DNA of 64,000 bases from Purshia tridentata (lineage: Eukaryota; Streptophyta; Magnoliopsida; Rosales; Rosaceae), in contig QANT01004266.1 of NCBI GenBank assembly GCA_003254885.1, positions 39,016 to 103,015 on the forward strand, in the 5' to 3' direction. Numbering within the stretch: the stretch's first letter is position 1; every line of letters begins with the position of its first letter. Of this stretch, positions 21,055 to 32,432 are shown piece by piece. Both the position numbers and the translations under genes were made by a program. A model generated the notes under the pieces. It saw only the letters and a program-made list of their open reading frames with translations. It ran no database searches and had not been told where the DNA came from.

Positions 21055-23629
21055 TTTCCCCTTATATCAATTTCACCAAAAGTAATCAAATTTTAAAGGA
21101 ACTTATTTCGGTGGCATATGTGAGAATGCAGATGTTGAAAAACTGAAGACCTCCTGGACAAGCTTGTGGCAGTCAAGTTCAATGGAGCTTTGGGTACAAA
21201 TTTGGGATTCAGTGGTCCAAGTACGCACATCATATTAAATTACTAGACTTTATTCTTGTTTCATATTGCGTTGGGCTAAATTGCTGAATTTGTTTTGTAC
21301 AAGTCTTTTCTCTTGTTTTTATTCCTTATTCTATAAAATTTTACTTTATTTTATATATTTCTAATGCAGGTCCACATTTGAAATTTGTGATAGGTTGACA
21401 TCTCTAGACTTAATTGTTAAGCAAATTGAGGTTACTATTTGCCTCTGTGTGTGTGTATTTTATATTTTTTGTTTGTATTCTATGATCTGCCCCTAACATA
21501 CTCTAATTTTACTATTCCAATTTATTGAAGTCTCTCTATTCTAAGTACAAAAGCAGTGTTCCTTTGTTCCTCATCAACACAACAAGGACACATTAAGGTA
21601 CTATCAAGGTGAATTGCCTTTGCCATTTCCCCATCGGGTTTGTAATTTTGTTTCTTAAGGTTTTCTACTCATAGCAGCTTGTGTAAGGTAGGTCTTGGAG
21701 AAATTTTCCAATTCAAACATTGATATTCGTTCTTTTAGATAGGTTTGCAATTCTACCACATGTTTTGTTTGAATAGTTTTTTCTTTCTTTTTCTTATTCT
21801 AGTTAATGGAAATTTTGATTAAGACTTACTTTTGAATGTGTTCTTATTTATATAGACCTAAGACCACAGCTCGATCAAGTCATTTAGAGGATAGAGTGGT
21901 GAGGATGAACTGTATGTCATGTTTTGCTAAGGCATAAGACCTAGTAGATATGTGGTTCCAAACAACATCAACATAAAAAATGTACCCATGACAGTTGGCT
22001 CCTCAGCTAAAAATTTTGTGATAGTCCTTTTATATTGTTCATACGGTCCAAAATCTCAGAAAGAGCTAAAAGAAGTTTTTGTTTTTTTTTTTTGTGTCTT
22101 CATAGTTTACAATTTCAATTTTTTTTTTTTAGTTGATTCAATGGTGTTTGTAATGAAAGTTGAGAAAGCTCCATTAGAGTCATATTCTATTGTTACTATT
22201 TGACAATAACACTACCTAATTGTCACTAATTGTCACCGTCCAACACTAACAATAAGGTGATTGACAATAAAAATAAACTAATAATAAACAACAATAATAA
22301 GGTGGTCATTTTCAAATAATAATAATAATAAGGTTATTGTTACTGTCTAACAGTAACAATAACAATAATAATACATGATTATTCTTTAATGGACAGTGGC
22401 AACTTTTCAATTTGGTTTGGAATATGGTTGTTACTATTCGACAGTGGCAATTCACTAGATGTGGAAAAAAAAAACTCACGAACTCCAATTTGTATGGCAT
22501 TACTGTAGTGTTGGATTTTTAAAAAGTGAGCTGCTACAATAATTCACTATAGCGGGTGGACCGGATGAACAGTGCATTTTTTGAAATGGAATTTGAAAAA
22601 AAACCCTAGAGTTTATTTACACTAACCTCATGGGTATATGTGAAAACACAAAATATTTCTAGTGTTTTTTATTTTTGCCTTTGGTCCTTGTCACTTGTCC
22701 TTTTTCTTTTTGCCTGTCCCTGTCCTATGTCCACATTCTACTTGTACCTACTAGGAAATTAGAGATCCAAATCCGACAGCAACTAGCATAATGAACAGTA
22801 CCAAAACATACGTACCCTCGACCTTATCTAGTTCAGACCAGGTAAAATTCAGAGGTTCCACTAGCATAAGGCTAGACTTCTTTGAATTCTTAATCCAACA
22901 TAACCTTGCATCTAAGGCAAATAGTCATGTCAGACCGTGGGTTTCTACCAAGGTTCATTTTAATTTAAGTTGAGGAGGTTGATCAGATATGAAACTTATA
23001 ACGTGACCAGATCAGTTCATGGGGAAACTAACGGAGCTCTGGCTCAATACCCAATGCTTGTATGCTCATGAACTGACCATAGTTATGACATTATTCAGTT
23101 TCCACTTATATGACTTTAATATTTATTAAGTTTATTTTACAATAATAATTTAGCAGCATTTTGTCTATAACCACAACTTAAGTAACAGCAGATTAAATAA
23201 GCTAGGTTAAGGTTTTACCTGTTAAAGACTTCCCATGGACAAAGTCTCGGTGCTACTAGAGTTGCTAGGGAACAAGAGTAAAAGAGTCTAATTAACAAGA
23301 GATTAATCTAACAAAATTTCAGCAGAACTTCAATAGGGATTAGAAAATCACCTATGCAGCTTGAAAATGAATTTTTGAAAACTCCACAAAAACTTGACCT
23401 TCACACTACTAGAATTGAAGAGCTCCTCACCACGATCACACACGTGAAAATGAATCGTCGATCGGAGCTCCAAAACTCAAGATATGGCTAAAATAATATT
23501 TGAAAAAGAGAGAGAAAAAGGAAAGAAGAGAGAGACTCTCTCTTGGGACTGGTGTGAAGAATCAACTGGACACACTGGGTATTTATAGGAAAGATTTTTG
23601 AGTTGATTTGGTTGCTCAGTTGACTTTAT
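21055..23629. other. Unassigned; weak exon-like bits, TAA/AAT repeats
   Basis: No recognised gene. A coding-like stretch at 21130-21220 and an acceptor-like TAATGCAG at 21363-21370 occur, but frames close soon. An AAT/TAA microsatellite with an inner inverted repeat (TTGTTACTGT..ACAGTAACAA) lies at 22310-22375. The part 22500-23600 shows no domain. AG-rich sequence at 23500-23540. Confidence 0.4.
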
Positions 23630-25551
23630 TGATTTCTCTATCTCAATTATAAGGTTGTCAAGTTTTAGTATGAATTAGGTAGTAGGGGGTTGTCATACCC
23701 AAGAGATTAGATTGAGACTTCAACCATAAACTAGATTTATTTTAGGGTAAACAACTAATAATAAGTAACTATGTGTCATACAAAGCCACAACTAAGTATC
23801 ATGATATGCACAAATGAGTAGTGTTTGCTTGGTTGGTTGAGTGATAACAAATAACACTAGAATTAAAGACATACTAATTTCAAATGGAAAGCAAGCAAAT
23901 TTAAGTACAAATTAAATTGATGATGATATGAGATTTGGGGTTTTATGGTTCATGCTAACCCTTCTATGTAATAAACAATGTAATGAGTGATTATAGCAAA
24001 TTAGATATATTAGATTCTCTCTTAACCTCCAGCCAAGGTGAATTATGGCACATCACTTTCATGTTATCAACTACCCTAACCAAGATGATAGTTAACTACT
24101 TAAGATTTATGCCATAGCAAACCTAAGGTGCATAAAGTTCTATGGATGAAAAATCCAAGCAATTAAAACAACTCAACCAAAGTGCTTTGAAATTACCACA
24201 CTCTTATGCAACATGCTTTAGAAACTAAAGGTTACCAATCTCTAATTTCTACATGACAACATTTCTCATAAGTACAAGTGGTAAGTTCATACATACAAGT
24301 CATGATCATTAAATTAGCCTAAGAGCATATATATCCAAAAAGACATTTATATCAAACATGTGTTTATTACATGGTTAGGCTAGCGCTACATCCCTAGCCC
24401 TAAATCAGAAACTACTCACTATCGATAAAAGTAACAAACAACATCACAAATTGAAACATAAATGGAAACAAGAGGGAAAAAAGAAAACTCTAGATGTTGA
24501 AGCCAACCTCTCAAGAGGAGTCACTCCTCCAAGGATGTCCAAAATAGCTTCTTGTCTCAAGTGCCTCTAAGCTTCTCTTGCAAGAATGGTAGTGAATATG
24601 GTAAGATAAGTTTTTGTGATAATGTTTTGTTTTTTGGAGAGGAAGAGTTGATGGAGAGAAGATGGAGAAAATAAATGATGGAGAGAGATGAGAAAAGTTT
24701 AGGGTTTTTTAAGATGGAAGATGAGATGTGTGTTTTTGAAATGAGATGACGGAATAAATGATGAAATGAGGGTTTTCTTTATATAGTGAGAGGTAAATTC
24801 GAAATTGAGAGAGTGAGAATGGTTATTATGTGTGGCTAGGATGAGAGGAAAAGAAATAATGAAGAGATAAGGTTAGGTGAGTTCAAAATTTTGAATATTT
24901 CATTTTTCCTCTCATGCGGTGATTCTTTAGGGTTGTGAAGATAGATAGATGCCCAAATTACCTTAATTAGAGCCTTGACCATGTTGAATTTAGCCTTTTC
25001 TAGAAATGGGCAAGCAAAGACGAGGGTAGAAACACATATGAAGCATCTTCCAAAAATGGAAAATATGCTTTTTGAACCTTTTGTCTTCTTGCGCTAGAAA
25101 TCTTGAGCTGATTTTGCAATGCGATTTTCATGCTCAAAACAACATAGAAAATTGAGTTTAGTATATCAAATTAAAGCCCTTGATGTCTTCTTTCCAACCT
25201 TATATCATATACCCTAATTCAATACCAAACTAAAAAGTTATGCTCCCAACAATGGATGTGACTCACTTCTACTTGGGTGCAAGTCTTGGCAGAACTTGAA
25301 TTCCCAAATGAAAGCCTTAGAAGTCTTCAAATATCTTGAAATTGGACCTAGAAAGACTTAAAGGTATTAGCTACTATTACCAGTTGGTTTCATATCAAAA
25401 TCTATTTTAAATTATAAATGGTGCTGTTTTTCATTTTATTGCTTGGAAGCCTAAAAACACAAACTAATTGAAATTTAATACTTTTATTCAAATGAACTCA
25501 CAAAAACTAAACAAGAGGGATATAAAATGGTATGAATTTATGAACATATCA
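23630..25551 (-). repeat. 3' LTR of the Athila-like element
   Basis: 1922 bp, clearly similar along its length to 35076-36973, for example the shared blocks AAGCCCTTGATGTCTTC (25174 and 36597) and GCTTCTTGTCTCAAGTGCC (24547 and 36002). No coding. Confidence 0.8.
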
Positions 25552-26029
25552 AATACACCCTAACTTAGGCTTTGCTCGTCCTCAAGCAAACAAAGTATTT
25601 TCTTCATTTTCCTCTAGTGTTAATAACAAATCAATGCTTGAGTGAGTGTGTGCATTATAAGCCATATATCAATTCAATGCATTCACAAGATATGCAATTT
25701 AAACTTGGATAACCAAACACTCGTTGCAATGCTTTCTATTTTCACACTAGTGTTTAAAGGTTAGTGTATGCGCTCAAAACAATAATGTGTACATGCCTCC
25801 ATATGCTTACTATTCAATCTCATCTCCACTAGTCATGTACAAAATATCTTGGATTAAAAGGACTTTTATTAGGTTGTAATGGGGTTTAAAGTAGAAGGGT
25901 TAATAAATGAAAGGGAAGGTAATCACAAATTCCAAGCAACATAATGAACAATTCTCTTGTTGAGATTTAAGAACTTTAAGAACTTTAACATGCTTGCCAA
26001 AACTCAACCCTCAAACCACTCCCCCCAAC

Positions 26030-26081
26030 TTAAACTAAAAACACTTCTTTTTCATGAATGAAGCTTTCTAGTTTGAAATTT

Positions 26082-26112
<31 letters not shown>

Positions 26113-26961
26113 TTTGCATACATAAACCCAAGGGTGTTGTATAGGGTTTTATGGCCTCCATGGTTGATTTTTCTTTGAACTCCATACCATCCCTCACTTC
26201 AATTCGATAACAATCATAAGTTTGTGATGAATTCTCTAATGCATCAAAAACTTCAAAAGCAATGGTAATGTCATAAACCTTTATGGTCATTAGCCCCTCT
26301 TTGACATCAATCTTAGTACCCGCGGTGGCCATAAATGCATGTCCAAAAATGATAGGCAATTCATTCTTTTCTACCTCCTCCATGTTAAGAATAATGAAAT
26401 TCGCCAGTATGATAAGCTTATCAACTTTTGCAAGAACATCATCCACAACTCTTCTTAGATACACAATGCTCCTATTCGCTAATTGAATAGAAATAGTGAT
26501 GGGAGAGATGTCTTGAAGACCTAGTGTCTCATACACATGATAAGGCATAAAGTTGATACTTGCCCCTATATCCATCAAGGCTTTCTCAAAAGGTTGATTT
26601 CCAATGGTACAAGGAATGGTAAATGAACCTAGATCTTTTAATTTTGGTGGAAGCTTCCTTTGCAAAACGGTGCTCACTTGCTCACTTAGCACCACCTTAT
26701 CATTTTTCACAAAGTTTGTCTTGTGCATCTTGTTTGTGCATAAATCCTTCAAAAACTTAGAATAGGAAGGAATGGTTTTTATGGCATTGAGGAGGGAAAT
26801 GTTAATAGCCACTTTCTTGAACAACTCAAGAAGTTCATTCTTCTTCTTTTTTTTCTTTTTGTTTTCCTTTGCTTCTTGCTTTCTTAGAACTTGAGGATAT
26901 GGAAGTGGTGGTTCAAAATCTTGCACAATCTTCAAAGGAGGGTTGAATCTGATACCTCGCT
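26030..26961 (-). pseudogene. Gag C-terminus/aspartic protease of Athila-like element
   Basis: A long open frame on the minus strand; its first residues, up to position 26962, come from the inserted solo LTR and are not part of the gene. A Lys-rich linker is followed by a retropepsin-like domain: IPCTIGNQPFEKALMDIGAS holds the catalytic triplet, here D-I-G instead of the usual D-T-G or D-S-G (D at residue 138 of the frame), then a hydrophobic segment with ANFIILNMEE and the ILG-like IIFGHAF. The retropepsin would cleave the Gag-Pol polyprotein; the substituted triplet and the missing pol suggest it is dead. It stops at 26030, 0.5 kb before the 3' LTR, with no RT following. Confidence 0.75.
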
Positions 26962-28725
26962 TGTAACACCCCGCACTTTTCAAAGTGGTTTTGAAAAGTT
27001 TTTAAAAGATTTTCGGGATTTTAATTTGGAAAGTAAAGCGTTTTGGCGTTTCAAATTTTAAAGTTTGACTTTTAAAAAGGGGCAAAAGTTGACTTTTCGT
27101 TCAGGAGGACTTTTCGCGTTGACTTTGGGTTCGTTGGAAAGCTCTCGTCCTCACGAGTTCGTAGACACGTAGCACGCGTCGATCGGAGCTACGGTTTGAA
27201 AGTTACGGACGTGTGAAGAGAGGGGCAAGTTGGTAATTTTGGAAAACTGGGATTTTAAATAGGGGGCACAGAACCCCAGAAATCAGACAGCTCTTTTCTC
27301 TCTCCTCTCTCCCGAAACTTCCCTCTCTCACGCGAGTCACTTTCCAGCCGCGCCTTTCGCCGGCGCGTGGGGGCACGTCCGGCGGCGGGCCGGCCTGGTC
27401 TTCGGCTCGTCGTGCTCGCGCCGCCTTCCTCTTCCCTCTGGTGGTGGCGGTTTCCCGTGGAACAGCCCAGAACGTGAGATTTCGTGCGTGCACAGTCGGT
27501 GTGATCGGCGGCGATCTCGCCGTTTCCGGCGACGACGAGGCTTAGCGACCGCCCAGATCTTCTCCCCTCGTCGAGCCCAGCTTGTTGGTGGGGTCGATCG
27601 CGTTGTTGGACCGCCGTGGGCGGCGGATTGGACGTGGGTGTGCCGCCGGCTTCCCGGCCTGATTTCCCCCTTTTCCGGCCACTTTTGGCAGTCGACCCAG
27701 GTTCGAGTTTTGATCCGCTCGATCTCCTCTACGTGCCCATGTAGTTTGTTTTAGCTAAACACGATCTTCGTTTATGACAGTTGACCGCCGTTGACCGCTC
27801 GTTGACCGCTGTGGGCTTCGCTGCATGTGACGGTTCCAGCGACCGTTCCTTGGTTTTCGGCCTTGGGCCAACCACCCGAGTTTGTGGGTGAGTTCTCGGA
27901 CCTTTCAAGTGTGTTTCCCGAGGTCAGGCAACCCCCGTTCGTGGTGGTTCCCGCCCGTTTTCGTGATTTTTGGCTTGTTTGTGAACCTGTTGTGAAACTT
28001 GTTTGGTTATTGGACTGTCTGGTCTTAACAGGTACGTGCGGCTTGGGAAACTGTATTCCCGATGCAGTTATGCTGCCGGATTTTAGAATCCGAGCAAAGG
28101 AGCCACGAAGGACACGAAGGGTAGTTTAGTCTTTTCGCGTGGTCACGGTGAGTGAACCTAGGACCCTTTAATCCTCAGTTTAATTAGTTACTTTGTTGCT
28201 TATGTGTTGTTTGATTTGGTTGCGGGTTACTAGTTAAGAGGGGTTACGGAATTAGGATTGGAAAATCGATAATTTAAGGATTATTTGAGGTTACAAAAAT
28301 TAAGTAACATTTGGAACTTTAGTGAGGACTAAGTAAGGATCAGTGGTGGTGTTTGAGGATTAATGAATTCAGGTGGAGATTTTGATTAGGATTGGGATTC
28401 CCGGGGGTTTAAAGTTATGGCTTTTTAAGGTGATTTAGTATGGATTTGGTTTTGGAAACTGATTTGAGAATTCAGTTTATTCTTGGTTAAAGATAAAGGT
28501 TTGATTTTACTTATCAGTTTTGGAAAGGTTGGTTCTTTTAAGAAAAGATTTAATTTTAAGCATCGAGTTTTGATTAGTTTTCCCGTTATATCAAAAAGGT
28601 TTTGAACCTGGTTTCCGGTGATTTGAAATAGAAATATTCGTTTTGGATTCGTACGGTTTTCAAAGCACCCAGTTGGTACTCGTTCAGCTTCTCAGGTTAT
28701 ACAGGTCTTTGGGACCCATCACGGC

Positions 28726-28751
28726 ACACACATAGGCTTTGGGCCGTGTGT
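28726..28751 (+). repeat. Conserved LTR stem-loop block
   Basis: ACACAC (28726-28731) pairs with GTGTGT (28746-28751); inside, GGC and GCC can pair around TTTGG. The block follows TTTGGGACCCATCACGG and precedes CCCTTTGGGG. The same block is in the LTR copies near 15.7, 33.9, 47.9 and 60.9 kb. Confidence 0.7.
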
Positions 28752-28786
28752 CGGGATGCTTTGCCCTTTGGGGGCGGCCCTGCGTG

Positions 28787-28975
28787 CACATACGGCAGTT
28801 GTTGGCCCTGCATGTGTATGACAGACCCTGGCTCTGCACATGTACGGCAGGATATTGGCCCTGCATGCGTACGGCAGGTCGTAGGCCCTGCGCATGTACG
28901 GCAGGATCATTGGCCCTGCATGCGTACGACAGGTTGTGAGCCCTGCGCATGTACGGCAGGCTAGCTGGATGTGGA
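28787..28975. repeat. Minisatellite in family A LTR
   Basis: About seven ~27-bp units, the reverse complement of the array at 15485-15690: GGCCCTGC(A/G)..GTACGGCAGG. The first units are more degraded than the last ones. Confidence 0.8.
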
Positions 28976-30037
28976 TTGGGTGACGGTTTTATTTATATTG
29001 TTAGCTTACAGTTGTTCTTGAGAATTACAGCTTTCAGTTCTTAATTGATATTTTAAGGACTTAACCAGTTTTATTGATTTATCAGAGTTTTCAGTTATTG
29101 TTTTATAAATTGGGACTTGATCAGCTTTATTGTTTTCTAAACGAGTTTGCAAAATGGATTTCAAATGCGGATTTCTACAAAGAGTTTTCAGTGGATTTAT
29201 AAAATGTTTTAAAGCTGGGGGAATCTCAATGGGTGACAGTGAGATGTTGAGAACTTTGGGTTTAAGGGTCTAGGCGAGAATTGATTACCGGAGTTTGAGT
29301 AATAAAGGTCATTGAGATTTAAGGGTAAGTAAAGGGTTTCGGAGTATCAGTTATTTTTAATTGAGGATTTAGTAGGTTCTAAAGGTTATTGAGAACAGTG
29401 GAAGTATTAATTGAGGTTTAAGTTGGTTCAGAATGGATATCGAGGATTCTAAGAGTATTGGAGAATCTAGTGGAATTCTAAGTCAGAACCTTGGGATGTA
29501 ATTCGAGGTGATCTTTCAGTTAGAGGTTAAATTGAGGATCTTTGAGGGATTAAGGATTTCAGTGGATTTGATCGGTTTAGAGGCTTTGGTGATCAGGTTA
29601 AGGTTCATGATTTGTGATTGTGGTTTTATTGTGATTTGAGGCGTTAAGATGGATTGTGGTGTGATTATTTTATTTCAGTTAATTTGAGGTTTTCAGTAGA
29701 ATTCACTCATACGAGCTCTAGTGAGCTTACCGGGTTTGTGTGTAAACCCGGTGCACCTGTGGTTGGGTGCAGGGTTCGGTTTTGCAGGTTGAGCAAACTG
29801 AGGAGGCAGTGGAGAGAAGACGAGGCAGTGGGATCAGCAGCAGTTTCAGAAACTTATATTACAGTTTTATTTTCGTGTAAAAGTTTACAGCTTGTTTTTA
29901 TAAACGTGTTTTACAGTAGTTTCATTAAATTATTTTATATTCATGGCTCACAGTTTCAGAGAAAAAGGGCCCACAGGAACAGTTATCAGTTTTCAGCAGT
30001 TTAGGCACGTGCCCGAGGGTCGGGGCGTGTCATCGCT

Positions 30038-31789
30038 GGAATGGTCTTTCGGTTGGCCCTTGCTCTTGTTGCTTGCTACTTTCAGCCTTGGCATTGTTGT
30101 TGTCCTTCAATGCCTTAGGATAGGCCTTATTGTATTCAAAAATGACATTACATCACCCAATGTCATGGCCTTCTCTTTGCCTTTCTTCTCTTGCTTCTCA
30201 ATATGGGTGGTGCAAGTGGCTTTCCTTGTTGAGTTTTGGTGTGCTCCTTAGGTTGAGCTTCTACGTCTTCCTCAAAGTTTGACAAGATTACTTGATTGTT
30301 GTACTCCTTAACACTTCTCAAGGTAATGATGAGATTAGCTTACTCATACTTGGGATTGTCCAACTCCTTGCTTCCTTTCTCTAACTTCATTTGTCAATTG
30401 CCCCATTTGCATCTCAAGCTTGTTCAAACTATTGCTTGGAATATTGATCTTATCATTTTGCTTGGCTTGATTCCCTTTGCTCTCTATGATGAAACTAGTT
30501 AGTAAATCTTCAATAAAGGGCTTCTTGATTATTTCTTGATTTGCGTTGTTGCTGTGGAGGAGCTTAGTAAGGTTGGTAAAGTGCCATAGGAGCTTGATAT
30601 GAATTGGTTGCTGAATGAAGAGCTATCAGCACCTTGATAACCACTATTAGGCCTTAAATACCCTTGCTCACGGTTTTGGTAAGGAACTTGACGTGCTTGA
30701 GGTTGATTACTCCACCTAAAGTTTGAACGGTTCTTATAATTTGGAAGATAAGTGTTACCATAGAAGTCATACCTTGGTCCTTTTTGATAACCAACTTGGT
30801 TGCATTGCTCCATAAATTTCAAAAATGAATCTCCTTGAGGGCATTTTTGTGTCTCATGTTGCAAGCTCTCACAAATCATACAACTATGCTCCACTTTCAT
30901 GCTTGTATTAGATAAAGATTGTGCATGGGTAAGATTCCTTTGTTGAGCACTAAGAAGCAAATCCGCTTCTTGTTCATGGTGGCCTTTATCATTTTCAATT
31001 CATGTTGCACATTGATTTGAGGAATGTCCACTTCTAGTATTCCTCTTCTTTGTTGCTCTCTCATAGGCAAATTCACATCTTTCATTGGTAATCTATAAGT
31101 AACATTGTTCCAAAGTTGTGAAGTTTCACTCAAGTTGTCTCAATGGCTTTTCTTTTGGTTTTATCCATGAAACTCCCTCCACATGCATTATCCACTATTC
31201 TTCTTGTCTCTTGAGTCAACCCATTGTCAAAAAAGTTAAGAATCATCCCCTTGTTGAGACTATGGTTAGGACAACCATTTTCCATGTCCTTGAATTGCTC
31301 CTATGCTTCATAAAATAGTTCACTTGGCTATTCCATAAATTCCATTAGGAGTTGCTTAACAGCATTGGTTCTTGATGGTGGGAAGCAATTTTGGAGAAAG
31401 CTCTTTTACATCTCTTCCCATATCGTAATACTTGCAGCTGGCAACTTATACAACCATTTCTTAGCTTTATCCTTCAATGAGAAAGGGAAAAGCCTTAGCC
31501 TCAAGTTACTCTCATCTCTCACATTGAGTTGTACGGTTGAGCATGCTTCATTGCTAAGGTAGGAAGCACAATGTAATTAGGATGAATTGGCACAAGCCGG
31601 AAGCACAATGTAACTAGGATGATTGGCTAAGGTAGGAAGTGTGTACTCCTTCAAAGGGCTAGCTTCTTCTTGTGTTGGAAAGTAAAGATGTGCATCTCCT
31701 ATCCTTGCCTACTTTGAAGGTGATCTTTTCCTTGTCCTGTTTGTATCTCTTTCTCTTGATTTACCCCTTGGATTTTAACTTTCTTTATA
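30038..31789 (-). pseudogene. gag remnant of Athila-like element
   Basis: Read on the minus strand in several frames. The N-terminal part (31120-31330) contains a retrotransposon-gag-like stretch around FKDMENGCPNHSLNKGM and ILNFFDNGLTQETRR, with stops. The open frame 30960-30529 has a zinc knuckle of CX2CX4HX4C form, CMICESLQHETQKC, then a Tyr/Asn/Gln-rich stretch (YGNTYLPNYKNRSNFRWSNQ). A later frame gives LEMQMGQLTNEVRERKQG, typical of Athila gag. Frameshifts and stops make it non-functional. Confidence 0.7.
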
Positions 31790-31794
31790 TGGTC

Positions 31795-32392
31795 TGTAAT
31801 GACCCATATTTTTCTAAGCTTAATTTTGTGTGGTACTTGGAGATGTTAGATTTGGATTTAGAGAAACTACAAATAATTTTGGAATAAGTGTAATTTTAGA
31901 TGGGGCCAAGGTTGATTTTTGGTATGAATAGGATTCTATTTTTGACTTTAGGTCCGTTGGGAAGGTCTTAAGCATGTGAGTTCATAGACTTGAACCGTGC
32001 ATGGATAGAGGTTACAGTTTGAAAGTTATGAATGTGACAAGAGGCCAAAAGTTGACTTTTAAAAGTACTTGGTTTTTGGATTAGACTTTGGCATGGTTGC
32101 TTAGAGCTCGACTCATGAGTTCGCAGACACGAAGCATGCGTCATTTGGAACTATAGTTTAGGAATTATGGACGTTTAAAGTAAGGGGAAACTTGTAATTT
32201 TTACAAGTGGCTTTTAAAATATCTTGAGTTTCTAGAATTTTCTCTCTTTCATCTCTCTCCCATGCGCAAACCCTTAGCCTGTGACCATCCTTCTCTCTTC
32301 TCTCCTGCTGCCCGAAACCCAGCCCAGCCTCCCCTTTCCGGCCAGCCTTTCAGCCACCATTCAGATCCATCGAACCCCTTGAGTCTAGCCCC

Positions 32393-32432
<40 letters not shown>

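Larger units (their letters stand above)
26962..30032 (+). mobile_element. Solo LTR, gypsy family A (TGTAACACCCC...GGCGTGTCA)
   Basis: 3071 bp with TGT...TCA ends. TCGCT flanks both sides (26957-26961, 30033-30037), a perfect TSD, and the insertion splits the Athila-like gag-protease region. The GC-rich zone 27290-27760 gives spurious ORFs. It holds a minisatellite at 28787-28975, the conserved stem-loop at 28726-28751 and a 9-bp hairpin (ACCGGGTTT/AAACCCGGT, 29729-29752). Terminus style and lengths fit Tekay/Del chromovirus LTRs. A closely related copy in the other orientation is at 59724-62602. Confidence 0.88.

Noticed and set aside
27203-28129. GC-rich overlapping ORFs on both strands
   Set aside because: They lie in the LTR with TSD at 26962-30032, recur in the other LTR copies, and translate to low-complexity Arg/Pro/Ser sequence. 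LTR leader, not genes.
28684-28964. Cys-rich ORFs on both strands
   Set aside because: Translations of the LTR minisatellite and stem-loop block; the same peptides appear at 15.4-15.8 kb from the same repeat.
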